A stretch of DNA of 59,100 bases from Micromonospora sp. ATCC 39149 (GCF_000158815.1 NZ_GG657738.1:4814465-4873564), one strand, 5' to 3'; positions 42,285-51,559 are shown, counted from the first letter of the stretch. Numbers and translations: made by a program. Notes: generated from the sequence alone by a model not told the origin.

Positions 42285-43559
42285 TCAGCCGGTGACGGCG
42301 GCAGCCGGATCGGGCTGCGGCACGGGGGTGCCCGACCGGTCGGCGGGACGATCGGCCGCGCCTTCGACCTGGGCAGCCAGGGCGGTGACCGGGGCGGGGC
42401 GGCGGCGCAGTTCGGTGGGGAACACGGCGGCGGCCACCAGCAGCCCGATCGCGCCGGTGACCACGAAGCCCCACAGCGGGGCGGACACGTCGATGACCGC
42501 GCCGGCCAGCGGAGCGCCGAGGGCGATGCCGACGGTCACCGCCGAGCCGTGCAGACCCATCGCCTCGCCCCGAACGGTGGCCGGGACGAGCCGGCTGACG
42601 GCGTCGGCAGTCGCGGCGAGCGTCGGCGCGCAGAGCATCCCGGCCGGGACCAGGGCGAGGCAGAGCAGCCACCAGTGCGCACCCCCCAGCCCGACGGGGA
42701 TGGTGCACAGGCTCAGCACGGCGACCAGGGCCAGGGGCGAGACCGGGCGGCTGACCGCGCCGTACGCGAAGCCGCCGACCAGCGACGCGACCGCCCACGC
42801 GGCGAGCACCACGCCGGTCCAGCCGACCTCGCCGCCGGCCCGCAGCACGGCGACCACCGCGACGTCGGTGCCCCCGAGCACCAGGGTCGTGGCGAGGCTC
42901 ACGGCGAGGACGGCGACCAGCCTCGGGGTCAGCCACTCCCGGCGGGGCACCCGCCGCCGCTGCGGTTCCGGCTCGCCGGCGGCGCGGGTGGGCGGGTCCA
43001 GCAGCCAGAGGGTGGTGCCGGCGGCGACGATGCCCGCGCCGACCGCGTAGAGGGTGGCCCGGGCGGACACGGCGGTGGACAGGGCCACGGCGAGGGCCGG
43101 GCCGACCATGAACGACAACTCCACCGACATCGAGTCCAGCGCGTACGCAGGGCGGCGGTGCTCCGGCGGCACGAGCGCGGCGATGGACTGGCGGACCACC
43201 GAGAAGATCGGCAGGGCGAGCAGGCCGGCGACGAACGCTGCGGGCAGCAGCAGCGGGTACGGCAGCGCCGGTGCGGTGAACCAGAAGATCGCCTCGGCGA
43301 CGGTGGTCAGGGCGAGCACCGGCCGCAGGCCGCGCCGGTCGACCAGCCGGCCGAGCAGCGGGCCGCCGAGCGCCGCGCCGACGGTCATCGCGGCCCCGAC
43401 CAGGCCGGCTGCGCCGTAGCCCCGGCCGAGGTCGAGCACCACGTAGAAGGTGATGGTCACCCCGGTCGCGGTGAGTGGGATGCGGGCGAGCACGGACACC
43501 AGCAGCAGCGGCCGGAGCCCGGGCAGGGCGAGCGCCTGCCGATAGGGCTTCATGTTCAC
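42285..43559 (-). CDS. MFS transporter (drug/metabolite efflux type)
   Basis: A 424-residue, probable 12-helix major facilitator protein. The cytoplasmic loop between helices 2 and 3 reads GRLVDRRGLRPVL, the typical MFS signature. Other segments are strongly hydrophobic (LVAVLAVSLATTLVLGG, LWGFVVTGAIGLLVAAAVF). The C-terminal tail is Pro/Ala-rich and cytoplasmic. GTG 43559 and ATG 43553 are both possible; the GGAGG at ~43575 fits GTG better. Substrate unknown. It is on the same strand as pncA upstream, 64 bases apart. Confidence 0.83.
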   Translation of the reverse strand: MNMKPYRQALALPGLRPLLLVSVLARIPLTATGVTITFYVVLDLGRGYGAAGLVGAAMTVGAALGGPLLGRLVDRRGLRPVLALTTVAEAIFWFTAPALPYPLLLPAAFVAGLLALPIFSVVRQSIAALVPPEHRRPAYALDSMSVELSFMVGPALAVALSTAVSARATLYAVGAGIVAAGTTLWLLDPPTRAAGEPEPQRRRVPRREWLTPRLVAVLAVSLATTLVLGGTDVAVVAVLRAGGEVGWTGVVLAAWAVASLVGGFAYGAVSRPVSPLALVAVLSLCTIPVGLGGAHWWLLCLALVPAGMLCAPTLAATADAVSRLVPATVRGEAMGLHGSAVTVGIALGAPLAGAVIDVSAPLWGFVVTGAIGLLVAAAVFPTELRRRPAPVTALAAQVEGAADRPADRSGTPVPQPDPAAAVTG

Positions 43560-43623
43560 GACGGTCGGGCACCTCCGCCCGACATCCTCGACCGGGGGTA
43601 CGACACCCGCCACCGGTTTACGC

Positions 43624-44205
43624 TCAGGTGGCCTTGATCACCGGCGCGCCGCTCATCGCCACCCCGGCGCCCTCCATCGCCCGCAGGGCCACGTCCAGCG
43701 TCGCGGGCGCCACGGCGGCGGTGAGGTCGAGCAGCACGGTGGTGGCGAATCCCTCCCGGGCGGCGTCCAGCGCCGTGGCCCGGACGCAGTGGTCGGTGGC
43801 GATGCCGACGATGTCCACCCGGTCCACCCCGCGGGCGCGCAGCCAGTCGGCGAGGCACTCGCCGTCCCCGGCGTGCCCCTCGAAGCCGGAGTACGCCGCC
43901 GCGTGCTCGCCCTTGTGGAAGATCGTCTCGATCCGGCCGGTGGCCAGCTCGGGGTGGAACTCCGAGCCGGAGGTGCCGACGACGCAGTGCGCGGGCCAGG
44001 AGTCGACGAAGTCCGGCGGGTCGCCGAAGTGCGCGCCCGGGTCCACGTGGTAGTCCTTCGTCGCCACCACGTGGTCCCAGCGGTTCGGCTCGGCGGCGAG
44101 CAGCCGGGAGATCCCCGCCGCGACGCCGGCGCCGCCGGCCACCGCGAGGGAGCCGCCCTCGCAGAAATCGTTCTGCACGTCGACGATGATCAGCGCGTTC
44201 GCCAT
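43624..44205 (-). CDS. pncA: Nicotinamidase
   Basis: A 193-residue isochorismatase-fold amidase that converts nicotinamide to nicotinate in NAD salvage. The catalytic triad is visible: Asp in LIIVDVQNDFCEGG, Lys in TIFHKGEH, Cys in GIATDHCVRATA. Metal-binding histidines lie in ATKDYHVDPGAHF. ATG 44205. pncB is 49 bases upstream on the same strand, so the two consecutive steps of nicotinate salvage form an operon. Confidence 0.93.
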   Translation of the reverse strand: MANALIIVDVQNDFCEGGSLAVAGGAGVAAGISRLLAAEPNRWDHVVATKDYHVDPGAHFGDPPDFVDSWPAHCVVGTSGSEFHPELATGRIETIFHKGEHAAAYSGFEGHAGDGECLADWLRARGVDRVDIVGIATDHCVRATALDAAREGFATTVLLDLTAAVAPATLDVALRAMEGAGVAMSGAPVIKAT

Positions 44206-44254
44206 GCCAGGGTGCTCCTCACGTTACGGGGCCAGCGGTGGGCCGGTGGCCGGT

Positions 44255-45541
44255 TCAGCCGGCGGGGACGACGGTCACCGGGACCGCCGGGTCGCCGGCG
44301 GAGAGCTTGAGACCCTCCCAGGGGATCGAGATCAGGCATTGCCGCAGGTGCTCCCGCGACTCGTCCAGCGTCGGCAGCCCGACCGGCTCGCCGCCGGCCA
44401 CGTACGTCCGCTGGAGCAGCCGGTCGTGCGGCTGCCGGTCCGGTACGCCCTGCGGCACGATGACCTCCTCGGTCGCCGTGCCGGTCGGCTTGTGCCGGCG
44501 TACCGCGACCTTCCGGCCGCCGATGGTGGCCTTGTGCTCGGAGCGCTTGACCACCGGTCGCCCGGCCACCTCGACCAGTTTGTAGACCAGGCCGGCGGTG
44601 GGCGCGCCCGAGCCGGTGACCACCGCCGTGCCCGCCCCGTACATGTCGACGGGCTCGGCGGCGAGCGCGGCGATGGCGTACTCGTCGAGGTCGCCGGAGA
44701 CGATGATCTTCGTCTCGGTGGCGCCGAGCGAGTCGAGCAGCTCGCGGGACTGCTGGGCGATCACCGCGAGGTCGCCGGAGTCGATCCGGATCGCCCGCAG
44801 CTCCGGCCCGGCCACCGCGATGGCGTTGCGGATGCCCTGGCTGATGTCGTACGTGTCGACCAGCAGCGTGGTGTCCTTGCCCAGCGTGGCAACCTGCGAC
44901 GCGAACGCGGCCCGCTCGTCGTCGTGCAGCAGGGTGAACGCGTGCGCGGCGGTGCCGGCGGTCGGGATGCCGTAGCGCTGGCCGGCGGCCAGGTTGGAGG
45001 TGAACCGGAACCCGGCCAGGTACGCGGCCCGGGCCGCCGCCACGGCCGCCTCCTCGTGGGCCCGCCGGGAGCCCATCTCGATCAGCGCCCGGCCGCGGGC
45101 GGCGGTGACCATCCGGGCGGCCGCCGCGGCGACCGCGCAGTCGTGATTGAGCACCGACAGCACCAGCGTCTCCAGCACCACGCACTCGGCGAAGCCGCCG
45201 GAGACGGTGAGGATCGGCGAGCCGGGGAAGAACAGCTCGCCCTCGGCGTACCCCTCGACGTCGCCGGTGAACCGGTAGCCGGCCAGCCACTCGGCGGCGG
45301 CGTCGTCGACGACACCGGTGCGGCGCAGGAAATCGACCTCGTCGGCGGAGAAGCGGAAGTCGTGGATCATGTCGGTCAGACGGGCGGTGCCGGCCACCAC
45401 CCCGTAGCGGCGCCCGGTGGGCAGCCGACGGCTGAAGACCTCGAAGACGCACGGACGGTCGGCGGTGCCGTCGTCCAGGGCGGCGCTGATCATGGTCAGC
45501 TCGTAGTGGTCGGTCAGCAGCGCGGGGCGAAGGGTGCTCAC
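44255..45541 (-). CDS. pncB: Nicotinate phosphoribosyltransferase
   Basis: A 428-residue enzyme forming nicotinate mononucleotide from nicotinate and PRPP with ATP. Typical segments: LLTDHYELTMISAAL at the start, FEVFSRRLPTGRRYGVVAG, EMGSRRAHEEAA, LLVDTYDISQGIRNA, IRIDSGDLAVIA and IIVSGDLDEYAI. It resembles the longer actinobacterial PncB1 type. GTG 45541. It is divergent from clpS with ~155 bases between, matching the gene order around Rv1330c in M. tuberculosis. Confidence 0.94.
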   Translation of the reverse strand: MSTLRPALLTDHYELTMISAALDDGTADRPCVFEVFSRRLPTGRRYGVVAGTARLTDMIHDFRFSADEVDFLRRTGVVDDAAAEWLAGYRFTGDVEGYAEGELFFPGSPILTVSGGFAECVVLETLVLSVLNHDCAVAAAAARMVTAARGRALIEMGSRRAHEEAAVAAARAAYLAGFRFTSNLAAGQRYGIPTAGTAAHAFTLLHDDERAAFASQVATLGKDTTLLVDTYDISQGIRNAIAVAGPELRAIRIDSGDLAVIAQQSRELLDSLGATETKIIVSGDLDEYAIAALAAEPVDMYGAGTAVVTGSGAPTAGLVYKLVEVAGRPVVKRSEHKATIGGRKVAVRRHKPTGTATEEVIVPQGVPDRQPHDRLLQRTYVAGGEPVGLPTLDESREHLRQCLISIPWEGLKLSAGDPAVPVTVVPAG

Positions 45542-45695
45542 CCGCCCAGCCTAGAGTTCACCCTCCCGGCTCGCTTCCCCCTGCCCCGGGGAAGGACCCC
45601 AGGCATCCCGTTCCGCCGGCGGCCCGGCGGGTGATCCGGGCCCGTCCGGCGTTCCGGTTCATCGCTTCCCCGCGACCGGTGGCACGATGGGGGGC

Positions 45696-45986
45696 ATGGC
45701 GGCTCCGCAGGTTGCGCCGGTCGAGACGCCGGACACCGAAGAGGTGCCGGTCTCCGACCGGCCATGGGTGACGATCGTGTGGGACGACCCGGTCAACCTC
45801 ATGTCATATGTGACCTGGGTCTTCCAGAAGCTGTTCGGCTACAGCCGGGAGAGGGCCGAGAAGCTCATGCTGGACGTGCACCACAAGGGCCGGGCGGTCG
45901 TCTCCACCGGGGCCCGGGAGCGGATGGAGCACGACGCTGCGCAGCTGCACGCGTACGGGCTCTGGGCCACGGTGGAAAGGTCGTGA
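45696..45986 (+). CDS. clpS: ATP-dependent Clp protease adaptor ClpS
   Basis: A 96-residue N-end-rule adaptor that delivers substrates to ClpAP/ClpCP. The core VTIVWDDPVNLMSYVTWVFQ carries the substrate-binding region, with ERAEKLMLDVHHKGRAVVSTG following. ATG 45696 (MAAPQV) was preferred; ATG 45687 is nine bases upstream in frame. Its stop TGA overlaps the GTG of the DUF2017 gene by four bases. Confidence 0.92.
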   Translation: MAAPQVAPVETPDTEEVPVSDRPWVTIVWDDPVNLMSYVTWVFQKLFGYSRERAEKLMLDVHHKGRAVVSTGARERMEHDAAQLHAYGLWATVERS

Positions 45987-46483
45987 GCATGTTCCGTCGC
46001 CAGGGCGAGCGGTACGTCGCCACGCTCGTCGTGGACGAGGTGCGGGTGCTGCGCAAGGTGGCCACCGAGGTGGTGGGGCTGCTCACCGACGGCTTCGACC
46101 ACACCGACCCGGTGGTGGGCCGGCTCTTCCCCGAGGTCTACCCGGACGATTCGGCCGGCACGGCGGAGTTCCGCAAGTACACCGAGGGCGACCTGAAGAC
46201 CGGCAAGATCGACCAGGCCGGGGCGATCCTCGCCGCGCTGCCCGACTCCGCCGGTGGCGAGGTGCAGCTAGACGCGGAGGCGGCCGAGGCGTGGCTACGG
46301 GGCCTCAACGACGCCCGCCTGGCGATGGGCGTCCGGCTGGAGATCAAGGACGGCACCGACCTGGGCGCGGAGCTGGACGAGGCGGTCGCCGCCGATCCGT
46401 CGTCGAGCCGGGTGTTCCAGCTTTCGGTCTACGCCTACCTCGGGTATCTCCAGGAGTCCCTGCTCAACGCCATGCTCGACTGA
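45983..46483 (+). CDS. DUF2017 family protein
   Basis: A 166-residue protein coupled to clpS by a GTGA overlap, the usual partnership in actinobacteria (Rv1331-Rv1332 order). Segments: MFRRQGERYVATLVVDEVRVL, VVGRLFPEVYPDD, AEAAEAWLRGLNDARLAMGVRL and YAYLGYLQESLLNAML. Helical and acidic. Function unknown; a link to ClpS-dependent proteolysis is inferred from context only. Confidence 0.88.
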   Translation: MSMFRRQGERYVATLVVDEVRVLRKVATEVVGLLTDGFDHTDPVVGRLFPEVYPDDSAGTAEFRKYTEGDLKTGKIDQAGAILAALPDSAGGEVQLDAEAAEAWLRGLNDARLAMGVRLEIKDGTDLGAELDEAVAADPSSSRVFQLSVYAYLGYLQESLLNAMLD

Positions 46484-46536
46484 GCGTGACCGGCACCACT
46501 TCGCCCCGGGCGTCGGCGAGGGCTAGGCTGGTCGGC

Positions 46537-47025
46537 GTGCTGAGCATCGACCGGTCGATCATCGACGCGATCGTCGCCCACGCGCGTCGGGACCACCCGG
46601 ACGAGGCGTGCGGCGTGGTCGCCGGTCCCGCCGGCAGCGACACCCCGACCCGGCACATCCCCATGGAGAACGCGGCCCGCTCCATGACGTTCTACGAGTT
46701 CGACTCGATGGAGCACCTGCGGGTGTGGCGGGAGATGGACGGCCGCGACGAGGAGCCGGTGGTCATCTACCACTCGCACACCGCCACGGAGGCGTACCCG
46801 TCCCGCACGGACATCTCCTTCGCCGGTGAGCCGGGGGCGCACTACCTGCTCGTCTCCACCCGCGAGCCCGATACCGAGGAGATCCGCTCCTTCCGGATCG
46901 TCGACGGCGTGGTGACCGAGGAGCCGGTGGAGATTGTGGACGCCGCCGTGGACCCGCACGCCGTCCAGTCCTACATGTTCGGGCAGAGCCCGGCGACGGT
47001 CGACTACGAGTGTTCCGACCGCTGA
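46537..47025 (+). CDS. mec: JAMM/MPN+ peptidase acting on CysO-cysteine (Mec-like)
   Basis: A 162-residue metallopeptidase. The JAMM motif is complete: an upstream Glu in DEACGVVAG, then YHSHTATEAYPSRTD (HxH, seven residues, S, D). In M. tuberculosis Mec (Rv1334) frees cysteine from the CysO-Cys adduct. Here it sits directly before cysO and cysM, so the same role is expected. Because this CysO carries residues beyond its Gly-Gly, Mec may also mature CysO. GTG 46537. Confidence 0.9.
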   Translation: MLSIDRSIIDAIVAHARRDHPDEACGVVAGPAGSDTPTRHIPMENAARSMTFYEFDSMEHLRVWREMDGRDEEPVVIYHSHTATEAYPSRTDISFAGEPGAHYLLVSTREPDTEEIRSFRIVDGVVTEEPVEIVDAAVDPHAVQSYMFGQSPATVDYECSDR

Positions 47026-47096
47026 CCCAGCGGCCCCGCAACATTCCCTCTCTTCCTGTCACCGTGCAGACCGCACACCCGAACAAGGAGTACGAC

Positions 47097-47462
47097 ATGG
47101 CTATCGAGGTTCGCATCCCCACCATCCTGCGCACGTACACCGGCGGCGCGAAGGTCGTCGAGGGTGCCGGCGACACCCTGAACGATCTGCTGACCGACCT
47201 GGACTCCCGGCACGGCGGCCTGCGGGCCCGCCTGGTCACCGACGCCGGGGCGCTGCACCGGTTCGTCAACGTCTACGTCAACGACGAGGACGTCCGCTTC
47301 CTCGGCGCGCTCGACGCCAAGCTCAACGACGGCGACAGCGTCACCATCCTGCCGGCCGTGGCCGGCGGCGCGTTCGGCTTCGCCGCGGCGGCGGCGATCG
47401 CCTCGCACAGTGCCGCGGCGATCGCCTCGCGCGCCTCGACCGCGCGCGTCGCCGCCCGCTGA
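47097..47462 (+). CDS. cysO: CysO-like sulfur carrier protein with 30-residue C-terminal extension
   Basis: A 121-residue ubiquitin-fold (ThiS/MoaD) protein. Residues 1-91 match CysO and end VTILPAVAGG, the normal Gly-Gly terminus that becomes a thiocarboxylate. Translation continues for 30 more residues, Ala-rich, with two copies of AAAIAS, before TGA. The Gly-Gly is therefore buried and the protein should need proteolytic maturation, plausibly by the adjacent JAMM peptidase. ATG 47097 is six bases after AAGGAG. cysM starts 11 bases downstream. Confidence 0.88.
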   Translation: MAIEVRIPTILRTYTGGAKVVEGAGDTLNDLLTDLDSRHGGLRARLVTDAGALHRFVNVYVNDEDVRFLGALDAKLNDGDSVTILPAVAGGAFGFAAAAAIASHSAAAIASRASTARVAAR

Positions 47463-47473
47463 GGCGGCCGGCG

Positions 47474-48439
47474 ATGGCGCGGTACGACAGCCTGCTGGAC
47501 GCCTGCGGCGGCACGCCCCTGGTGGGGCTGCCTAGGCTGTCGCCGGCGGTGCCCGAGGGGGCGCCGCCGGTGCGGCTCTGGGCGAAGCTGGAGGACCGCA
47601 ACCCGACCGGCAGCATCAAGGACCGGGCGGCCCTGTTCATGGTGCGCCGGGCGGAGTCCGACGGCAGGCTGCGCCCCGGGGACACGATCCTGGAGCCCAC
47701 CAGCGGCAACACCGGCATCTCGCTGGCCATGGTGGCCAAGCTGCGGGGGTACCGGCTGGTCTGCGTGATGCCGGAGAACGTCTCGACCGAGCGGGTCCAG
47801 CTCCTCCGGATGTACGGCGCGGAGATCATCTTCTCGCCGGCCGCCGGTGGCTCGAACCAGGCCGTCGCCACCGCCAAGCAGATCGCCGCCGAGCACCCCG
47901 ACTGGGTGATGCTCTACCAGTACGGCAACGAGGCGAACGCCCGGGCGCACTTCGAGACCACCGGCCCGGAGCTGCTGGAGGACCTGCCCACGATCACCCA
48001 CTTCGTGGCCGGGCTGGGCACCACCGGCACCCTCATGGGCACCGGGCGGTACCTGCGGGAGAAGGTCGACGGCATCCAGATCGTCGCCGCCGAGCCGCGC
48101 TACGGCGAGCTGGTCTACGGGCTGCGCAACATCGACGAGGGGTACGTCCCGGAGCTCTACGACGCCACCGTGCTGACCCGGCGGTTCTCCGTCGGCACCC
48201 GGGACGCCGTGCTGCGTACCCGGCAGCTCGTCGAGGTGGAGGGGATCTTCGCCGGCTTCTCCACCGGCGCGATCCTGCACGCCGCCCTGGCCGTCGCGCA
48301 CGAGGCCGTCCGCGACGGCCGCCGCGCCGACGTCGCGTTCGTGGTCTGCGACGGCGGCTGGAAGTACCTGAGCACCGGGGCGTACGGCGGCACCCTCTCC
48401 GATGCCGAGGAGGCCCTGGAGGGGCAGCTCTGGGCCTGA
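47474..48439 (+). CDS. cysM: CysO-dependent cysteine synthase (O-phosphoserine type)
   Basis: A 321-residue fold-type II PLP enzyme. The PLP lysine is in NPTGSIKDRAALFM, the phosphate loop follows LEPTSGNTGISLAM, and GLGTTGTLMGTGRYL is the glycine loop. In M. tuberculosis CysM uses O-phosphoserine and thiocarboxylated CysO rather than free sulfide. The genomic link to cysO and mec supports the same role. ATG 47474. Confidence 0.92.
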   Translation: MARYDSLLDACGGTPLVGLPRLSPAVPEGAPPVRLWAKLEDRNPTGSIKDRAALFMVRRAESDGRLRPGDTILEPTSGNTGISLAMVAKLRGYRLVCVMPENVSTERVQLLRMYGAEIIFSPAAGGSNQAVATAKQIAAEHPDWVMLYQYGNEANARAHFETTGPELLEDLPTITHFVAGLGTTGTLMGTGRYLREKVDGIQIVAAEPRYGELVYGLRNIDEGYVPELYDATVLTRRFSVGTRDAVLRTRQLVEVEGIFAGFSTGAILHAALAVAHEAVRDGRRADVAFVVCDGGWKYLSTGAYGGTLSDAEEALEGQLWA

Positions 48440-48694
48440 CGGCGGGCTGCCGCCGGGCTGGACGACCTACCCGCGACGCTGACGGGCCGTGACCGGGTGG
48501 CCGGCGCGGCCCGTTCGTCGTCGCTGCCCGCCAGGCGGGCCGAGGGTGTCACGTTCGTGACAACTTCCAGCAGATGATTCTTGCGCCGGGGTGCGTCAGC
48601 GTAGGCTGCGCAGCGTGTCGTACGCGTCGGTAGAGATCATCGACAGAGCGGCGGCCGGCGTGGCGACTACGGTACGTGACGGCGAGACGACTTC

Positions 48695-49441
48695 ATGCGA
48701 CTGACCGTCCTCGGCTGTGCGGGGAGCTTCCCCGGCCCCGACTCCCCGTGCTCGGCCTACCTCGTCGAGGCCGAGGGTTTCCGGCTCCTGGTCGACTTCG
48801 GCTCCGGCGCGCTCTCCACCCTCCAGCGCTACGCCGGGCTGCACGCCCCGGACGCCATCATCCTCACCCACCTGCACTGCGACCACATGCTCGACGCCGC
48901 GTCGTACGTGGTGGTGCGGCGGTACGCCCCGGACGGTCCGTACCCGGCCCTGCCGGTGTACGCCCCCTCCGGCGCGCCGGACCGGCTCGCCCTGGCCTAC
49001 GGCCAGGAGGACAGCACCGTCGAGGACGTCTACCAGTTCTACGGCCTCCAACCCGGCACCTTCCCGATCGGCCCGTTCACCGTCACCGTCGACCGGATGA
49101 ACCACCCGGTCGAGACGTACGGGGTGCGGCTGGAGCACGACGGAAGGGTGCTCTGCTACTCCTCCGACACCGCGCCCTGTGAGGCGCTGCTGCGGCTGGC
49201 CCAGGACGCCGACGTCTTCCTCTGCGAGGCCAGCTACCTCGACGGGGTGGAGAACCCACCTGACCTGCACCTGACCGGCCGGGAGGCCGGCGAGGCGGCC
49301 ACCAAGGCGGGCGTGGGGCGGCTGCTGCTGACCCACCTGGTCGCCGCGTGGGGCAGCGAGGCGCTCACCGTCGAGGCGGCCGGCACGGCGTACGAGGGGC
49401 CGCTGGAAGTGGTCCGCGCGGGCGCCTGCTACGACGTCTGA
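48695..49441 (+). CDS. MBL-fold hydrolase, Rv1339-like
   Basis: A 248-residue metallo-beta-lactamase-fold protein. Metal motif THLHCDHMLD (HxHxDH), later MNHPVETYGVR, YSSDTAP and the final LLLTHLV. It begins MRLTVLGCAGSFPGPDSPCS, close to Rv1339, reported as an atypical cyclic-AMP phosphodiesterase. cAMP or cyclic-nucleotide cleavage is therefore possible, but RNase Z-like phosphodiesterase activity cannot be excluded. ATG 48695. A 255-base spacer separates it from cysM; the rhomboid and murI genes found here in mycobacteria are absent. Confidence 0.87.
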   Translation: MRLTVLGCAGSFPGPDSPCSAYLVEAEGFRLLVDFGSGALSTLQRYAGLHAPDAIILTHLHCDHMLDAASYVVVRRYAPDGPYPALPVYAPSGAPDRLALAYGQEDSTVEDVYQFYGLQPGTFPIGPFTVTVDRMNHPVETYGVRLEHDGRVLCYSSDTAPCEALLRLAQDADVFLCEASYLDGVENPPDLHLTGREAGEAATKAGVGRLLLTHLVAAWGSEALTVEAAGTAYEGPLEVVRAGACYDV

Positions 49442-49539
49442 CCCGACGGGCGGTCCCGCCGCCGGGTTGTGCCGCACTGTTCGCCGATCCGTCAGCGGCC
49501 CGTCGCCTGGCGCATCCGTGCCACCCGCACGGTGAGGCC

Positions 49540-50684
49540 ATGCGGATCGCCATCGTGACCGAGTCGTTTTCCCCGGACGTCAACGGCGTGGCGCACTCGG
49601 TGGTGCGGAGCGCCGAGCACCTGCTGCACCGGGGGCACCAGCCGCTGGTCATCGCGCCGGCCCCGCCGGCCGCGCACCGGGCGGCGGCCGACCGCCAGCC
49701 GTACCCCGTGGTGCGCATCCCGAGCGTGCCGCTGCCCCGCTACCGGGGGTTCCGGCTCGGGGTGCCCGGCGGGCGGCTGGCGGAGGCGCTGCTGGCCCAC
49801 CGGCCGGACGTGGTCCACCTCGCCAGCCCGTTCGTGCTGGGGGCCCGTGCCGCCACCCTGGCTGCGCGGCGCGGGCTGCCCACCGTCGCCGTCTACCAGA
49901 CCGACGTCGCCGCGTACGCCCGCGCGTATCGGGTCGGCTGGGGCGAGGCCGCGGCCTGGCGGCGGCTCCGGGAGATCCACAACTCGGCCGGGCGGACCCT
50001 CGCCCCGTCCACCCGGGCCGCCGCCGACCTGATCGCCAACGGCGTCGAACGGATCTGGCTGTGGCGGCGCGGCGTCGACGCGGAACGCTTCCAGCCGGGC
50101 CACCGGTGCGCTGCGCTGCGCCGGTCGCTCGCCCCGGACGGCCACACCCTCGTCGGGTACGTCGGCCGGCTGGCCCCGGAGAAGCGGGTGGACCTGCTCG
50201 CGGCCACCGCCCGGCTGCCCGGCGTCCGGGTGGTGGTGGCCGGCGACGGCCCGGCCCGCCGGCAGCTCGAACGGAACAACTGCCCGAGGTGACCTTCCTC
50301 GGCGTGCAGCGGGGCGAGGCGCTGGCCCGGCTCTACGCCATCTCGACGTGTTCGTGCACACCGGGCCGCACGAGACCTTCGGGCAGACCATCCAGGAGGC
50401 GGCGGCCAGTGGGGTGCCCGTCGTCGCGCCCGCCAGCGGCGGCCCGGTGGACCTCGTCCAGTCCGGTGTCACCGGCCTGCTGGTGCCTTTTTTTTTATTC
50501 GGTGGCGCTGGCCGACGCCGTCGCGGTGCTCGCCGCCGACCCCGCCCGCCGGGCCACGTACGGCGCCGCCGCGCGGGTCCTCGTCGCGCGGCGGAGCTGG
50601 TCGGCAGTCGGGGACGAGCTGATCGGTCACTACCGGGCGGTCCGGTCCGCCGGGGAGCCGGCCGACGCCCTGCCGGCAGCCTGA
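49540..50684 (+). pseudogene. GT4 glycosyltransferase (mannosyltransferase-like), three frameshifts as read
   Basis: This would be a ~380-residue GT-B glycosyltransferase of the alpha-mannosyltransferase type: FSPDVNGVAHSVVRSAEHLL at the start, VWLWRRGVD-like IWLWRRGVDAERF, VGYVGRLAPEKRVDLL, GDGPARRQL, then HETFGQTIQEAAASGVPVVA and SGGPVDLV. The frame breaks near 50275 (after RRQLER), again near 50341 (between RLYA and the VFVHTG region), and at a T9 run, 50488-50496, where GLLVP should continue into a loop before LADAVAVLAAD. Each side stays conserved, so the damage is recent or a sequence error. ATG 49540. It sits between the MBL gene and rph, a position it does not hold in mycobacteria. 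Confidence 0.85.
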
Positions 50685-50781
50685 GGACCGCCGTGCACGA
50701 GTCGAGCGCGCGCCGCAGCCCGCCGGCACCGGGGGCGGGACCCGCGGTGGTCCCGCCCACCGCACCACATAGGGTGCAGGC

Positions 50782-51507
50782 ATGGCGCGACCTGACGGGC
50801 GGCTGCCCGACCAACTCCGACCGGTAACCCTCAGCCGCGGCTGGAGCACCCACCCGGAGGGCTCCGTGCTCGTCGAGTTCGGCGGGACGCGGGTGCTCTG
50901 CACGGCGAGCGTCACCGAGGGGGTGCCCCGCTGGCGCAAGGGTTCCGGGCTCGGCTGGGTGACCGCCGAGTACGCGATGCTGCCCCGGGCCACGAACACC
51001 CGCTCGGACCGGGAGAGCGTCAAGGGCCGGGTCGGCGGGCGTACCCACGAGATCTCCCGGCTGATCGGCCGCAGCCTGCGGGCCAGCATCGACCTCAAGG
51101 CCCTCGGCGAGAACTCCGTCGTCCTCGACTGCGACGTGCTCCAGGCCGACGGCGGCACCCGCACCGCGGCCGTCACCGGCGCGTACGTGGCATTGCACGA
51201 CGCGGTGAGCTGGCTGGCCGCCCGCAAGGCGCTGGCCGGCAAGCCGGAGAAGGTGATGCACCGGTCCGTCGCCGCGGTGAGCGTCGGCGTCATCGCCGGC
51301 GAGGCCCGGCTGGACCTGTGCTACGAAGAGGACGTGGCCGCCGAGGTCGACATGAACGTGGTCTGCACCGGGTCGGGCGAGTTCGTCGAGGTGCAGGGGA
51401 CGGGCGAGTCCGGCGTCTTCGCCCGGGACCAGCTCGACGCCCTGCTCGACCTGGCGGTCGCCGGCTGCGCGGAACTGGCCGAGGCCCAGCGGAAGGCTCT
51501 GTCGTGA
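50782..51507 (+). CDS. rph: Ribonuclease PH
   Basis: A 241-residue phosphorolytic 3'-5' exoribonuclease that trims tRNA 3' ends. Conserved segments: RPDGRLPDQLRPVTLSRGWS, SGLGWVTAEYAMLPRATNTR, VKGRVGGRTHEISRLIGRSLR, DCDVLQADGGTRTAAVTGA and EVQGTGESGVFARDQLDALL. Full length. ATG 50782. rdgB follows, the usual rph-rdgB pairing in actinobacteria. Confidence 0.95.
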   Translation: MARPDGRLPDQLRPVTLSRGWSTHPEGSVLVEFGGTRVLCTASVTEGVPRWRKGSGLGWVTAEYAMLPRATNTRSDRESVKGRVGGRTHEISRLIGRSLRASIDLKALGENSVVLDCDVLQADGGTRTAAVTGAYVALHDAVSWLAARKALAGKPEKVMHRSVAAVSVGVIAGEARLDLCYEEDVAAEVDMNVVCTGSGEFVEVQGTGESGVFARDQLDALLDLAVAGCAELAEAQRKALS

Positions 51508-51546
51508 GCGCGAGGAGTGAGCTTGCGAACCCCGCAGGCGCGAACA
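51505..51546 (+). repeat. GCGAGGAGTGAGCTTGCGAA-type spacer sequence
   Basis: The rph stop is followed by GCGAGGAGTGAGCTTGCGAA and then CCCCGCAGGCGCGAAC. I recall very similar short sequences recurring between genes in Micromonospora and Salinispora; only one copy is visible here, so its repeat nature is not shown by this window. It occupies nearly the whole rph-rdgB spacer. Confidence 0.4.
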
Positions 51547-51559
51547 AGGGCGGAACGGC

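Noticed and set aside
42165..43637. 490-codon plus-strand frame opposite the MFS transporter
   Set aside because: Gly/Arg/His/Asp-rich shadow without any motif; the minus-strand MFS frame is convincing.
50488..50496. Programmed frameshifting at the T9 run in the glycosyltransferase
   Set aside because: Two other shifts occur in the same gene without slippery sequences, and the T run sits in place of conserved codons, so error or decay is more likely.
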